Assembly: GCA_019925795.1 (NCBI GenBank)
Contig: CM034306.1
Span: 51,392,758-51,456,757 of the forward strand
Origin: Dendrobium chrysotoxum
Taxonomy: Eukaryota; Streptophyta; Magnoliopsida; Asparagales; Orchidaceae
DNA length: 64,000 nucleotides
Direction of reading: 5' to 3'
Both the position numbers and the translations under genes were made by a program. Below, in pieces: positions 23,709-36,729 of this stretch; positions within the stretch are counted from its first letter, which is position 1, and the number at the start of each line of letters is the position of its first letter. The notes below the pieces were generated by a model that did not search any database, was not told the DNA's origin, and was given only the letters and a program-made list of their open reading frames with translations.

Positions 23709-24475
23709 GCTACGACCCTTGGTCATGGGAGTACCGCGGTGTTAGGCGTTAAACTTTATTTTTTTAATATTTTCCATTTAAATATCCTTGCCACCATATG
23801 CCCCTTCCTTCATTTTTGTTGTTTGGTTAGGAAGGAAGAAAGAGATAAGAGGAAGGAAGTTCTCTCGGGCTTTTTTGTCTGTTGTTCCTATTATGAAAGT
23901 TGTTTTATTCATTGTAAGTAACTATATTCTTACTCATGTTTTTGATGGTTTTGATTTCAAAGGATTTTATCTCTCTCGAATCTATAAAATATGCATTTTC
24001 TCATAATTGATGGAGCTTTCATAGTGTAACATATTGTATATTATAGATATGATTTTTATGAGCATTTTGACTATAATATTGTCGAATTCGACTAGATAGA
24101 TTAATAGGTATGATTTTTTAAAGTTAGTACATAGTGTATAGATTTTTCTACATTTCATAGATTATTACATTTTATACATGATATTGACTTGTATAGATTT
24201 TCCTACATTTCTTATTTCAAAATATATTTAATATTTATAATGAAATTTAATTTGGCTTAATGTTATTGAAAATCAAGTCAACATAAATTCAACACAACTG
24301 GACTAATTTTGTAATGTATGATATACTATATTTGACTAATTTCCTAACACGATCTTATTTGATTTGTTTGATTTGATTATTAAAATATCAATTTGATTAT
24401 TTATTGTAATTTTGACTTCAATTTTTATTTTGGTTTTTATATTCATATAACCAATTAAACAAATAGAATTAGAAA

Positions 24476-24571
<96 letters not shown>

Positions 24572-26242
24572 TCTCATGTGCTAGTTACTTTGGGTGCATT
24601 GATCAACATCATGACCTTAAGAACTCTTGCATGTTTGAAAGTTGATATCAACAAACTTAGTTCATACAAGATCATATTATGGAGCTTCAATGAAAATGTT
24701 TAGAAGTCTCTTTGTTTTATAACTCCAAGAGATTGGAAATTTGAAGATAAAAGAAATTTTTTATATAATTGATTTTGAAATCTTCTTTAATGTTCTTCTG
24801 AGTAAACCCTAGTTGCATGAGTACATGATGGTTCCTTTCTTCCTTCACCAGTGCGACAATTATTCCCAAGATGGCATCGAATGTTGCATCAATGGAGACT
24901 TACAATAATTCGCAATGCATGAAGTCAACATTTAGAAGGATACAACATACTATTTGCCCAAGAAATAAGCAGCCTTCTCCAGAAATATTAACACAACAAA
25001 AGTCTAAGTACATAAAAAAATAAAGCAATAACAAGAAGAAGAAAAGGAAAGCAATCTTAGCCGTGGAAATAGAGTTTATTAGCCTCCTAAACCAGTGAGC
25101 TTGAGATAAAGGTCAAGGAAGAAAGAATGAAAGAAAAAAATATTATCAAAGTGATTATGTGCAAAAGAAAATGCTTGCGATAAATACAATGATGAGGAGG
25201 GTCCAAGTAGAAGTTAAGGATAATTTTGAGTTGTTTACTTTTAAGAATCTTAAGGAGTAGATAAATACTTTAACTCCAACTCTATTGACTAAGGAAATTA
25301 TTCCAAGGTTGATAGTAAGTTGCTCCTAGATTATATAAAGATGAATGCAAAGTTTCTAAGTTTTTTCTTTGGTCTTCATCTTCAAGATTTGAAATTTATA
25401 TAAAGCTTGAAGACACTTTTATGAATGAAATAATAGACCTCTCTTATGATTGGCATCCTTCATATGTAAAAAATTAATTAAACAAGGTTTGACACCATCT
25501 ACCTGGACCAAGGGTGAAGCTCAACACCTAGATAAATTATGGAATATAAATATATTATGCCAAAATTGAAAACTAATGTTAACTTTGGTACTATAGGTCT
25601 AGTGATTGATGATGAATATTGCTTGCTTCTTATTTTTAATAATCTCGAGTTTGATTGTATATTCACAAAGGATGTTAATTCACTTAATAAGCTTTATATA
25701 GAAATTTTTGATGATCTAGACGACTCTCAAATTTGATATGCATAGCCTAAACTTGAAGAGAAAATTAAATCAACTATCGATAAAATCAAAGAAATCAACT
25801 TTGATAGCAAAGAAAAGCCTCGTCCAACCTTCACAAATTTTTTATTGAATGAGGACAAATCAAATGTTTTGGCTAAGTTGTTTTTGGAGTTTAAGACTTC
25901 TTCACCTAGATTTATAATGAAATGCATGGATTATCGTGATATACATACACTAAGAAATTGAATGATAAGTAAAAGCTAAAATCAAGAAACTAATTGAAGT
26001 GATCTTTATTCGAGAAGATAAATACCTTTCTTGGATAGTCATCATCATCCTAGTTTTCAAGAAAAAAAAAAAGAATGCACAAATTCACATATGCATTAAT
26101 TATACATATATGAATAAAGCTTGCCCCAAAGATTAGTTCTCGTTGCCTATACGATAGCTTATGATGGATATAGCATCCTTGCATTTAATTTTCTCATTCA
26201 TGGATGATTTATTTGGTTATAACCAAATTAAGATGACACCTA
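23709..26242 (+). pseudogene. Old Ty3/gypsy (Tat-like) remnant, pol part, copy A
   Basis: Continuation of the remnant at 9300-11289. Near 25980-26240 the plus strand reads as gypsy reverse transcriptase with stops: KKLIEVIFIRED, then INYTYMNKACPKD and SFMDDLFGYNQIKMTP, matching the NKACPKDDFPLP and SFMDG-SGYNQI-M motifs. The match stops at the solo LTR. The copy at 58240-58510 ends at the same place, so the truncation predates the duplication. Confidence 0.75.
24477..24569. repeat. (TA)n microsatellite, 93 bp
   Basis: Uninterrupted TA dinucleotides. The duplicated copy has a 58-bp run at 56647-56704 at the same position. Confidence 0.97.
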
Positions 26243-28168
26243 TGTTGATATTATCTATATCATGACCCATTCTAGAGATTTTGATGATAACAAATAATAT
26301 GCTTGGATGTTCTAATTTGTGTGTTAAGTATTTCAGGTGAAATGTTTTGATGGATATGCATGATAATTTAAATTTGAGTTGAAAGAATTCAAGATGGACC
26401 AAGATGGAAAGCTTGAAGATTTTTATATACTAGGGTGTTAGTGGTTCATTAGTATTTACTTGCATGATTTAATTTACTCACATTTAAATATTTATTAAAA
26501 TTATTTCTAAATTATTAATGATATAATAAAATTCCTTAATTTAATTTTATATGCTTCATAAGTTGCATAGATTTTATTAAGAATGCAAAGATACTTAATA
26601 AAGTAAATAAATATAATAAACTTTACATATTCTTCTTAAATTAACTTGTTTAATATCAATTTATTGATGTATGATTAATTTAATCTAAATTATATCATAT
26701 GAATATTTAATATATCCTTAAATATATAAAAATATTCATAAGTTTTTAGTTTGTTGAATATAATATTATTTTAATCGACATGTGGTCTGATTATTATACC
26801 GTTAAATTGTTTGGATTCTGTAGATATAAATTCATAGGTTATATGACCTGTTTGGAGCTATATTTAATTTATTATGATTTTCTAACCATTAGCCGATTTT
26901 AATACTATTTGCTGGGTAGCCGTTTTTGCCTTGTTTTGAATGTATATGAAGACTTTTTGACTTATCCATGTGACTAGCCGTTTTATAGCCGTTTGGAACA
27001 GATATTTCTTTATTATAAATGAATTATTTATCAAATATAATATTTTTTAGATGATAAATTAATATTAGATTAATAGTTTTATTGAAACTTGGCTTTACTT
27101 TCCTTTTCTCTTTAAATACCTCTCACCATCTTCATATGAGGGTAATTCAAGAGAGAAACTCCAGCACTTTCTTCATTCCTTTCTTCTTGCTCATATGCTA
27201 AATCTTGAGAGGAGAAACTTTGATCTTCATTCTAAGAGCTCTTTTCATTTGCGCGATCAAATTATTGGTTGGAAAGTTTCAACGCACTAAATCCAGTAAC
27301 GTCTCTTAAAGTTCTTGAGTTTATTTTCTTATTCCAAATATTTACTTGCTGATCTATTAGTTTTCATCATATATACTCTTTTGAAAATATCTATCATTTG
27401 ATGAAATACTAGTTAGAATTGTTATTTTAAGTTTTATATGTGAAATCTTTTAAATCCAAAAAGACAACAAAGCAAGTATTTTAATTTTCTTTTTTTTTTG
27501 TGGCATAGATTTGCATTTCAAATCTAATTTTCTTAAAAGTATTATATTTAAAGAGTTATAATTTAAAATCAGTAAGAAAAATATCTTTATTTAATATATA
27601 ATTCATATTTTTATCAAAATATAAATCTATCTTAAAGTGAGCAAATTTTATATTCCATTTGCAAGTAGTCAGGTGATTAAAATTAATTTGTAAGATCACA
27701 TAAAATATTTTGGTCATTTTGTTGCAAGATATTTTGAGCTTATTTTATTTATATCAAGTTGTATTTTTCTTTTTCTTGATCTAAGCCATTTGGCTTAGTA
27801 AAGCTTAACTTGTAATTAGATTGGGTTGTACTCGCCCGTGTAGGAGAGTACTTAGGTTGTAAAGAACTTCTTTGGTTTAAAGAAGTGAGGTTTGCAAGGC
27901 AAACCTGGATTAGTGGATTCTAGCCCAAGAGTTGGCTAGCGTGGACGTAGGTCGGATTGGAATCCGGGCCGAACCACGTAAAAATCTTGTGCCTCTTATT
28001 TTTATTTTTATTTCTTGCATCAATTTTTATTTAACATTTTTGTAAAAATTTATGTGTTTATTTATTCATTACAAAATAGCTTTCAAATTATTTTAATTGC
28101 CTTCTTTTATAAAAAAATTTAAGAACCCCAATTCACCCCCCCTCTTGGGGTGCCATAGTTATCCAACA
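26243..28168 (+). mobile_element. Solo Copia LTR
   Basis: A 1926-bp unit starting TGTTGATATT and ending ATCCAACA, flanked by the perfect duplication ACCTA (26238-26242 and 28169-28173). Copy B at about 58505 shows the empty site. The end (CCAATTCACCCCCCCTCTTG) is typical of plant Copia LTRs. No internal region remains. It has at least three copies of a TAGCCGTTTT motif at 26920-26995 (plus a variant near 26890) in the part where the other Copia LTRs carry palindromes. Confidence 0.9.
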
Positions 28169-28699
28169 ACCTAAAGATGATTAAAATTTTCAGTGTTAAG
28201 ATTAACTATAGGGGTTTATTGTTACAAGGTCATACCTTTCAGACTAAGGATGACAAGGTGAGTATATCGCCATCAGAGAGCTTGTGAACCTCTATTATTG
28301 CTTAATTTATAGAATCCATATTTTGGGGTTTCCAGGAGAGAATCTTGGAATGATAAAATGCATTGTATTGATTGTGTTATTACCCATAACCTTTTTTTGC
28401 CACGAGTTTAACGTTAAAGGTAATTGGATGTCGTAGATTGTCTCATTAATGGAGGTGAATTCTTCATTAGTTGTAATAGAGGAAAGGTCAATGAGCTCCT
28501 AATGGAAGGTTGAATGATATCACAAAATCCTTTAGGTCCACGTCGGGTGGGTTCAAGAAGAAGAAAGGAACAACAATGGGAAGAAAAAAAAACAAAGAAA
28601 TAAGAGTAGTAGGATTTTTAATTAATGCACTCCACAAAACTTAACTAGGTCCATCACAACATTACAAGTGGCCATACATATCAGTATTGAATAATCCTC

Positions 28700-29969
28700 C
28701 TAGCAATAGAGGTTATCGCCCGGGGACACATTAAATTGACCACAATAATTTTGATAGAGATCAACACGATGATTGACTGCTCCTTGGTTCTGACCTCCAC
28801 ACTCAAGGACACCATTGATAGCTTGAATGGTGGCTCCAAAACCTTGACCAATGATGCCATGCACATTTCTCATCCAAAACCAAAGTGTAGTTTTAAAGGA
28901 GATGGTGGGGTCGGTGCTGACGGCTTCAGGCCAATTGAGGCCATCAAAGCCAATTTCTTGGCCAGCGGGACCATAATTATAATTCCATGAGATTTGGAGG
29001 GGACCACGCCCATAATACATCTTACCTGGGGTGCATGGGTAATCTTGAGAATTGTAGTCACAATATGCATTGGATTTATCTCCTTGTTCTTTGTAGCACA
29101 AGTCTGTTCATATTAATAATTTCATTATTTTTGTATAAATAATGTGGTTAAAAGACAAGAAGTTTTGCCATAAAGTAGCTTAGTATCAAAATAATTATTA
29201 ACATTTAGTCCATATAATTGTTCTTAAGCTAGCGAGGAAAGCTTAAACAAGAAGTTATGTTGGAAAAAAATGTTCATAATATTCTAAATAAAGTTTTAGT
29301 CTCGATGTGTCGCAAATCTATCAAATTTTCCTTGAGATGAGCGCAATGCAAGTTTTAATTAATTTCCAACTATTATAAGAAAAATTCCAATCAATTTTTT
29401 TATCATGAAATTATGATATTAAATTTTTACATTTTTGCTGGCTGACTAAAAAAGATCTTATATTTAACTAAAAAAAACCTTGATATTACATATAACATGC
29501 ATTATATATAATCTAACTTCTTAATTTTATTCATCCAATAGTTGGGGTAAATTGTCTAAAAATCTAATTATAATTTTAAAAAAATGTGACATGCAAAATT
29601 GGGAACACGCGTAATAGAAATAATCTCTTCTTATAAAAATTGAAAAAATTTGAAGATCAACTTTATTAAAATAGAATCCATACTTATGGTCTCATGGGAA
29701 ACATGAGCGAAAAAGGCAGCAATCTCTCGTTTGGTGTCATCGATAGTGGGGTCATTTCCAAAATCAGAGTAGCTTTGCCAAGCATTCAAGAATTCATCTC
29801 TCGTGTAGAAGCCATAGGCTTCACAACTAGGGTCTACTTGACTCGTTAACCCATCAAAGAACTGTTGGCTTACTATGTCAGCACAACCACAGTTCTGCCC
29901 GACCACGAGCTCATCGGTGCCAATGAGGAGGAGGAGAGATAGAAGGAAGTTTGATTTTGCTCGGGCCAT
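28700..29969 (-). CDS. GH19 chitinase-like protein, class IV-derived, no hevein domain (copy 4)
   Basis: Exons 29684-29969 and 28700-29103 with a 580-bp intron (A|GTATG donor, CAG|AC acceptor) encode 229 residues. The signal peptide (MARAKSNF then a hydrophobic stretch to about residue 24) is followed by QNCGCA and the GH19 domain (HETI with the first catalytic Glu, YYGRGPLQISWNYNYG, LWFWM, GFGATIQAING, ending GDNLYC). The second catalytic position is Gln (CYKEQGDK). It is the most diverged intact copy and the closest relative of pseudogene copy 5, with which it shares CYKEQGDKSN. The frame is open. Expression cannot be judged, but four different family members keep the same gene plan, which suggests selection. 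Confidence 0.93.
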
Positions 29970-29998
29970 TGTGTGGATTAATAAGAAAAGGGGGTGGT

Positions 29999-30006
29999 AT
30001 TTATAG
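29999..30006 (-). promoter_or_regulatory. TATA box of chitinase copy 4
   Basis: TATAAATA on the minus strand, 29 nt upstream of the ATG at 29969, again implying a very short leader. Confidence 0.65.
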
Positions 30007-31630
30007 ATTTTATTTATTCATTGGAATTGAGCTTTGCCATTAATTTTGAGGGATGTTTGCATTCATGCCATTAAATTCTAATTTATTTACATTTATATAA
30101 TACCTAAATTTTTATAACTTCCTAATATCAAAATCACATTAATGAAAATATTGAAATTGATAAAGAATATAAATTATTATATTGTTTTTCTCGTTGGTAG
30201 GGAGTTGAAGGGGTTGTTGAAACTTGACAAAGAGTGGTTTAATTCAATCATTTAAAAAAAAAATCATTAATTTATCAATTAAAAAAGCTGTGATTGATTG
30301 CCCATAACATTTTGATTGGATGTTTGAATTAATCCCTACAGAACTATTCGCAATTGCTATGTATTACTCATTGTATGTGACAAATTTTGCAAGAGCTCCA
30401 CAGCCAACTTCATTTGTCCTTATTATTTTTAGAATAATGTACATCATAATGCATGAAATTACAAATATGCCCATTCTTTATTTTCTTAAAGAAACATATT
30501 CAAAAGTTCTTTCGAGATAAAAAATACCCAAACTTTATAGAAATGGAGCCTACTACCATAATACTTGATGTTGAACAAATGAAGCTTTCTCACTATTTTT
30601 TAAAGCAGCTTTCTAGTACAAAAATTTTGTTAAGGCTTTATTTTAGACGGCTTGCTTACTGCTTCTTAAAGAAGCATTTTAGCAGCTTTAAGAAGCAATA
30701 AAAAAGTCATCCCAAATGAAGCCTAAAACTAAAAATTATTATACTAAAAAATTATTTTAGAAAGCAGTAAGAAAGTTGTCCCAAATGAAGCCTAAAATCG
30801 TTGTGGAGAAAATAAATTTTTTAAAAGCTGTTGTAAAATATTGTAAATATTATTTTTTGAATAAAATTAGAGAATAGTTTTTTTGAGCCATCAAATAATA
30901 ATAGATCCCATTAAGAAAGCATATTCCCACTTAAAGTTTTTGAAAAATAATAAGAAAACAATAATAACCAAACAAAAGAGTGATAGCGGTTTTAAAAACA
31001 AAGTAAAGCTATAAGAGAGTGCCCCAATTAGACCCTAAGATGTACTTTCTCTTGTATGATTTTATTTTAAAAACATTAATTATATCAATCAATCAAAAAA
31101 GTTGTGATTAATTACTTGTAACGTTTTAATTGGATGTTTGAATTAATCATCAATACCTTCAACATTGACCTCCTCTACTTTACCAGCCAAAGAATCTTGC
31201 CATTGAACTCCTCAACTGTTCGACAAAAGTCCACTAAATCTTCTAATTAGTCTTGACTAGGACAGTAAAAAAAAACTTATTTTTCATCTTCAATCATGTT
31301 TATCTCAATAATTAATTTCAATTAAGCTTATTTTAACAAGCTCATTTACTTGATCAGCTAAATACTATCATGATAATATATAACATAATAATATTATTAT
31401 GTGTGTATGAATTTATATTATTATATGCTTTGTAACTTAATAATTGGACTGAAAATAAAAAATAGACTGAAGTCGTCCAAAATTAGCATTCTCTCTCTAG
31501 AAATCTCCCCTCTCTCTCTCTACACCGTAGCCATGTATGGGGGCAATTTGCTAAAAAATGAGAAAACGGTGGAATTTGATATTTTTAATAAAAATTTGAC
31601 TTAGCGTCATAATGCTCCAGACAATGCCAC
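30007..31630. other. 5' flank of copy 4, MITE-like pieces, no gene
   Basis: Sequence at 30300-30560 resembles the 5' flanks of copies 1-3 and the orphan piece at 40593-40930. Around 30560-30790 are two stretches ending CCCAAATGAAGCC, related to the MITE in the copy 1 intron. A second partial copy of the flank (GGATGTTTGAATTAATC) is near 31130. No coding region is supported. Confidence 0.55.
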
Positions 31631-31737
31631 TGTTTGATTGAAAAGTGTTGAGTTTTGAAAAGATTACTTTTCTTTAGGAAAGTTTAATTTCTAAAATTTT
31701 AGTTTTGGAATCGAACAAGTCATTATGAATTATATAT

Positions 31738-32139
31738 CACCTTGAAAGGTGAACATATTGTTCTCTAATAAGTTCAGATTACAAAATTTTGAATTTATCA
31801 TGATTATCATAGTCAAATTTGAGAAAGAACTACAAATGACTCCGAAGGGTCAAAATGATTGTTCAATCAGGTATTTAACTATAATAATTTAGATAAGAGG
31901 ATCATTTATTTCATAATCAAAATTACAACAGTAATTGATATATCTCTCCGGGGAGAGAAGTTATTAATCACTATTGCTCATTTGAAAATAACGATAATGA
32001 TCATCAAGTTTGATTTTCTCAAAGATAATTAACTAAGGTTTTGAAATTTTGAATTTTGAAAAATTTGATCTGGGTTTCTAAATCTCCTACGAGCGCAAGC
32101 TCTCGTAGTTAATTACATCATAGGGAAACTGGAGTTTCC
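31738..32139. repeat. Series of perfect or near-perfect palindromes in copy L
   Basis: CACCTTGAAAGGTG (31738-31751), CTCTCCGGGGAGAG (31944-31957), CTACGAG paired with CTCGTAG (32087-32108) and GGAAACTGGAGTTTCC (32124-32139). Each has a different sequence but a similar arm length. Confidence 0.75.
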
Positions 32140-35100
32140 TACAAATACTCTCAATTAAAATAGCGGTAAAAATTTTATTTAGATTTCAAAGCTTGATGTC
32201 AAAGGAGGGTAATGATTAGAGTTTTCAAATGGGATTAGTTCAAAATTGAACACTTATTCCGAAGTCAAAGGGAGAAGGGTAGGGAGTATTTTGAGATTCT
32301 GAAAGAATTAAGAAACACTCCAACCTATTTTAAGGGTTGGGCTTGAATTTGATCGAAAGAGATTTAAGTTTAAATGGTTGATTTTATTAGAAAATTGGGA
32401 TTTAATTTCCAGAGGTTGAGTACTTAAGATTAAATATTTGCCTTAAATCCTAAGTTTAAATTGGGTACTGAAAGTCAGTGACTCGAACCTAGCTAATGCA
32501 ATGCATGTCTGGACTTACCCTAGTCTGGATTGGGGAGCCAGCTAAACCACCAAAATGCTTCAAAACTATAAGTCCAATCTTTTATATGAGAGTGGTTAGG
32601 GATGTTATTTAAGATAGGTTTAAGGAATTGGGGTCGACATCTAGAACAAATCATAATTGACCCCTTAACATATGTTGGGTATTTGATGCTTGAAATAAAA
32701 ATGTAATTAAATTTTAGACTCAACTTTAATTTATTTCTAATACATTGCATGCAAATTAACTCGAATGCTTGAATCAAATATGAAGCAATTTTTGAAAAAG
32801 GCTTAAAAATATATTTTATTCTAAAATGCACATACTCCCCTTGACAGATCTACACCTTTATAGGTCAGGGGGTCTACCAGAACCCGCAGGCGGGGAGGTG
32901 CCTAGCAAATGGAAAGAAAATGCAACAATTATGCAATGAGAATTTCTAACGGTCTCGGGCTTACTTCTTGAAAGCATTAAAGTTTCTATGTGAGCTTAAA
33001 TCTTTTATTTTTATTTAAGTAGAAAAAGTTTTATTTTTACTCTCACGAGCCTCTGATCGGGTTCCAAGCTAAATCAAAATATGAAATGTAAGATCGCCAA
33101 AAAATTAAGAAAAGTAGATAAATCCTAATATCATAATCAACATCAAATAATTAATTAAATAATTAAATTAATTAAATTAATACTTAAACTGAAAATACAT
33201 GTGGCAAATGCCACTTAATTTTACAACTTTGGGTCTGCAAGAAAAGTAAAGTAGCCGGGTACCATTGACTACAACCCGGATTCTACTCCTAAGACTCAAG
33301 TGACTTTGAGAATTGGGATTCTTCTCGTTATCCACTTCTTCATCCTTCTGCGGGGCTCCTTGAATCCGTCAGGTCCAGATATCCAAGTGAAAAGAAACTC
33401 CTCCCCGAAGGGGTATTTTCTTTTCTCCTTGGATACTCAAAATATCCTAATTTGGATATCCAAATGAAGAGGGACTCTCTCCTAGGGGATGTCACCCTTA
33501 TCTTTGGATTTTAGATTGGATATTTAATATCTCATTCTCAAAGTACTAAATAATTTACAACTCAATTAAAAATTAAATTATATTAATCAAAATTGAAAAT
33601 CTAGACTCAACTACCTAAAGGGTTATCCTAATAAATTAACATATAAATAATCCCAAGCAGTTAATATATTTAAAATTTAAAATGCTCAAATCACAGCCAT
33701 GCTTGGCCATGCTCTTTTAATTTTAAAGGGGGACTTAAGTAATTTTTGAAGCACCTCTAGAAAATAGCGTAAATTTTAAAGCTTAATTATTTTATCCCCT
33801 TTAATTTTAAGGTCCTGTATGAGCATGATCACCTGTATAAGATTAAATTAGTATAATTCATCCTTAATCTAGAGATAGATCTAACACACAATCAATCAAA
33901 ACACAAAGTTTAAGAATTTAAATAAATAAACACATCAATCTAAGCTAGCAACCGGCATGTAGTGAAAATTATAAAAAATCTAGCACACAATTACAGAAAA
34001 CATCGGCCTAGCCTAAGACTAGAGTTGGTTGTCCTAACAAACCATCTAAAGTGTGTGAGGTAGACTGTGTGGTTTGGATATGTCCTATGTAGGATACTTA
34101 GTTAAAGTTGTTTGATGTTCTGGTTGGTTGAAAGACTTACGGGAAATTTTAATTAAAATTTAAATATTAATGATTTAAAATTAATTTTAAGATATATTTT
34201 AAAGTGTTAAATGGATACCACATTTGTTGTTCATCGAGGCAGTAAAGTTTATTCCACCTTCCATGGGGCTAAGTTAATAGCCTCATAGGCCTGTGTTACC
34301 CAGTGGTACCTAGTATAATTAAGTGAATTAAATTTGATTAAGGTTTAAAAGTTAAAAAATTTTAATCAAGGTTGATTGATTATTGATTTTTAAATTTAGA
34401 TTAAAGTTTTCTGGATTTTTAAATCAATTATTTAATTTTTTGAAATTATTTGAATTATTTAATATATTTAATTAAATGGGTCAAAATTTGACTTTTTAAT
34501 AAAGTTGATTTCTAAAAAATTAATATTTTATTAAAATTTTAGACCTTAAGATGATAAGTTAGACTGTAAGCATGCTGAATTTGGATTTTTCTACATTTAG
34601 TTATGAAGGTTTGAAGTTTTGACTTGATTTTGAGTTAAATTTGACCAAATAGTTGACTTTTTGATTTTGACTGATTTTTGGATGTTTGATTTTTTTGATA
34701 AATATTAGATTTTATTTTGAGTTGAATGCACTTAGGTTTGACGAATTTGGAGTTTTTTTAAATTAGTTATGATTTTTCAAAATTTAATAATTTTTTTGAA
34801 TTAATTAATTAGTTTAATTAATGGCCTTTTATTAATTTTGCTCCAAATAAACTCCTAACTCCTTGAAATCAACTCCAAAGATCAGGAATGACCTAATAAG
34901 AGATTCCCAAGTGTTTGAGATTTTTTTGGAATTTTAATTAATTAAATATTAAATTTTAATTAAAATTAAATTAAGCTTAATTTTAAAGTCCAATCAAGGG
35001 GCTTTTTTTCATTGACTAAGGATTTAATTCTGGTCAGTTATACGTATTATGTGTATTTTTATAATTTAAATTTGATTTATTAAATTTTCTGGAAGTTTCA

Positions 35101-35559
35101 AGGGCTTAATTAAGGTTTAATATTAATTTATTTAATTAAGGGGGCTTAATTACTTTTAAAATCAGTAAGAAAAATTCTATGGATAGAGAATGTCACTATG
35201 TTTATGAGTTCAAAATTTCAAGTCAAAAGGATATGTATCTTAATTACTAGAATTATTCTAAGTTCTCTAAACATGTCCTTAATTATTATCCTTAAGGAGT
35301 CACTATGTTAAGTAGATTTGAATCAAAGTTCTACTAATCCTTGACCACATACATGATAAAGTACACACAATCAAAATCAAACCTAAGTCTAAGAGAGCTT
35401 AACCTAAGTGCATGTGTGTCCACCATAAGTATACAAATCAAGTTAAAACTTAATTAATTAAAGAATTAATCAATGAACAATTAACAAAGTAATTATTCTT
35501 TGATTAATCATCACTCCCCATAAATTCTATTCAATCATGCTCAATCTATGTTTAAAGTT

Positions 35560-36620
35560 TCAAGGGATCTCTCAAAATTAAAGATTTAAATACATATAAT
35601 GTTAAAGTAGTTTTAAAGTATATATATATAAACCTATATATAAGGATAAAAGTTTTAAAATAAAATAATTAAAAATATTATTAAAATAATTTTTTAAGGA
35701 CTTGAAAGATCCCCTATTTATTTTAAAATAATTTAAAATTAAATATTTAATATAATATTTAATTAAATATTAAAATATTTAAATAATTCAAATAATTCAA
35801 AATAAATTAAAGTTTAAATTTTAAAATTAATTTTAAATTAAAGTATTTAAAATTTCGAAAATTTTGATATATTATTTAAATTTTCTGATTTAAAATGAAT
35901 TTAATTTGAAATTTTAAAGTGTAAAGTAATTAAATGTATTTTTAAATAATTTAAAATTAATCAATATTGATTTTAAATTAAATTAAATTAATCCTTAGAT
36001 GTTTTTTGGAATTTTAAAATTATTTAAAAATGCTTTTATTCAAAATTTTAAAATTATTTTAACTTAATTTCAATTAAACATCTATTATTAATTAAAAACT
36101 ACTTAAAAATATAAATATCTCTTAAATTAAATTAAATTTAAAATTAAATATTAAAAATGATTCCTTGATTATTAAAATAATACTAATTTTTTTAAATATT
36201 TACAAAAAATATATTTGAATTAATACTTTAAATTAAATGACATTAAGGGTTAATTAACATTTAAATTAAAATAATTAATTAAATGACTTTAAATTAATAT
36301 TTAATTGAAAAATAAAATATTCTAAACATAATATGAGAGGGTTCAGAATATTTTAAATAAAATATTAAATGTTAAAAAATATTTTAATTTTTTTAATTGA
36401 TTATTAATTTAAATATAAAAAAATTAATTAATTAAAATAATTTAAAATATATTCAATATTTTAAATAAATATTAATTTTAAACTAATATAATAAAATTTC
36501 TAGATATTTTGATATATAATATATATATTTTTATTTTTTTGTTTAATTTTTAATCATTTTTTGAGTTTTTTTGTATATATATATATTTATATATATATAT
36601 ATAATTAAAAATGATTTAAT
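35560..36620. other. Extremely AT-rich block
   Basis: Almost only A and T, made of TTTAAAATTAAAT-like strings, with a short TATATA run at 36570-36602. No gene. It lies inside copy L. A matrix-attachment role is possible but not shown. Confidence 0.6.
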
Positions 36621-36674
36621 CAAAATGACAGTTGAGTGGAACATATGGCAAGCCTTGATTGGTGGGATTATAAC

Positions 36675-36729
36675 ACGCTAATCATTGCCGGCGGTGGCCA
36701 ATGATCGCGCCGCCGACAATCATTAGCGT
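36675..36729. repeat. GC-rich hairpin, 20-bp arms
   Basis: ACGCTAATCATTGCCGGCGG (36675-36694) is the inverted complement of 36710-36729 at 18 of 20 positions, with a 15-nt loop. It stands at the sharp border between the AT-rich block and a GC-richer segment. Confidence 0.85.

Larger units (their letters stand above)
8545..28690. repeat. Duplicated unit, copy A (with later insertions)
   Basis: Sequence from about 8545 to 11289, 23709 to 26242 and 28169 to 28690 matches 51812-58920 in order and orientation, leading in both places to a chitinase gene. Copy A has gained a gypsy element with a nested Copia element (11290-23708) and a solo LTR (26243-28168). Copy B has the empty sites. The shared order, including an old gypsy remnant and a microsatellite, shows a segmental duplication rather than independent transposon insertions. 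Confidence 0.85.

Noticed and set aside
28736..28990. Plus-strand frame opposite chitinase copy 4 (also opposite copies 2 and 3)
   Set aside because: It is a shadow of the conserved GH19 exon on the other strand, and its ends are not conserved between copies.
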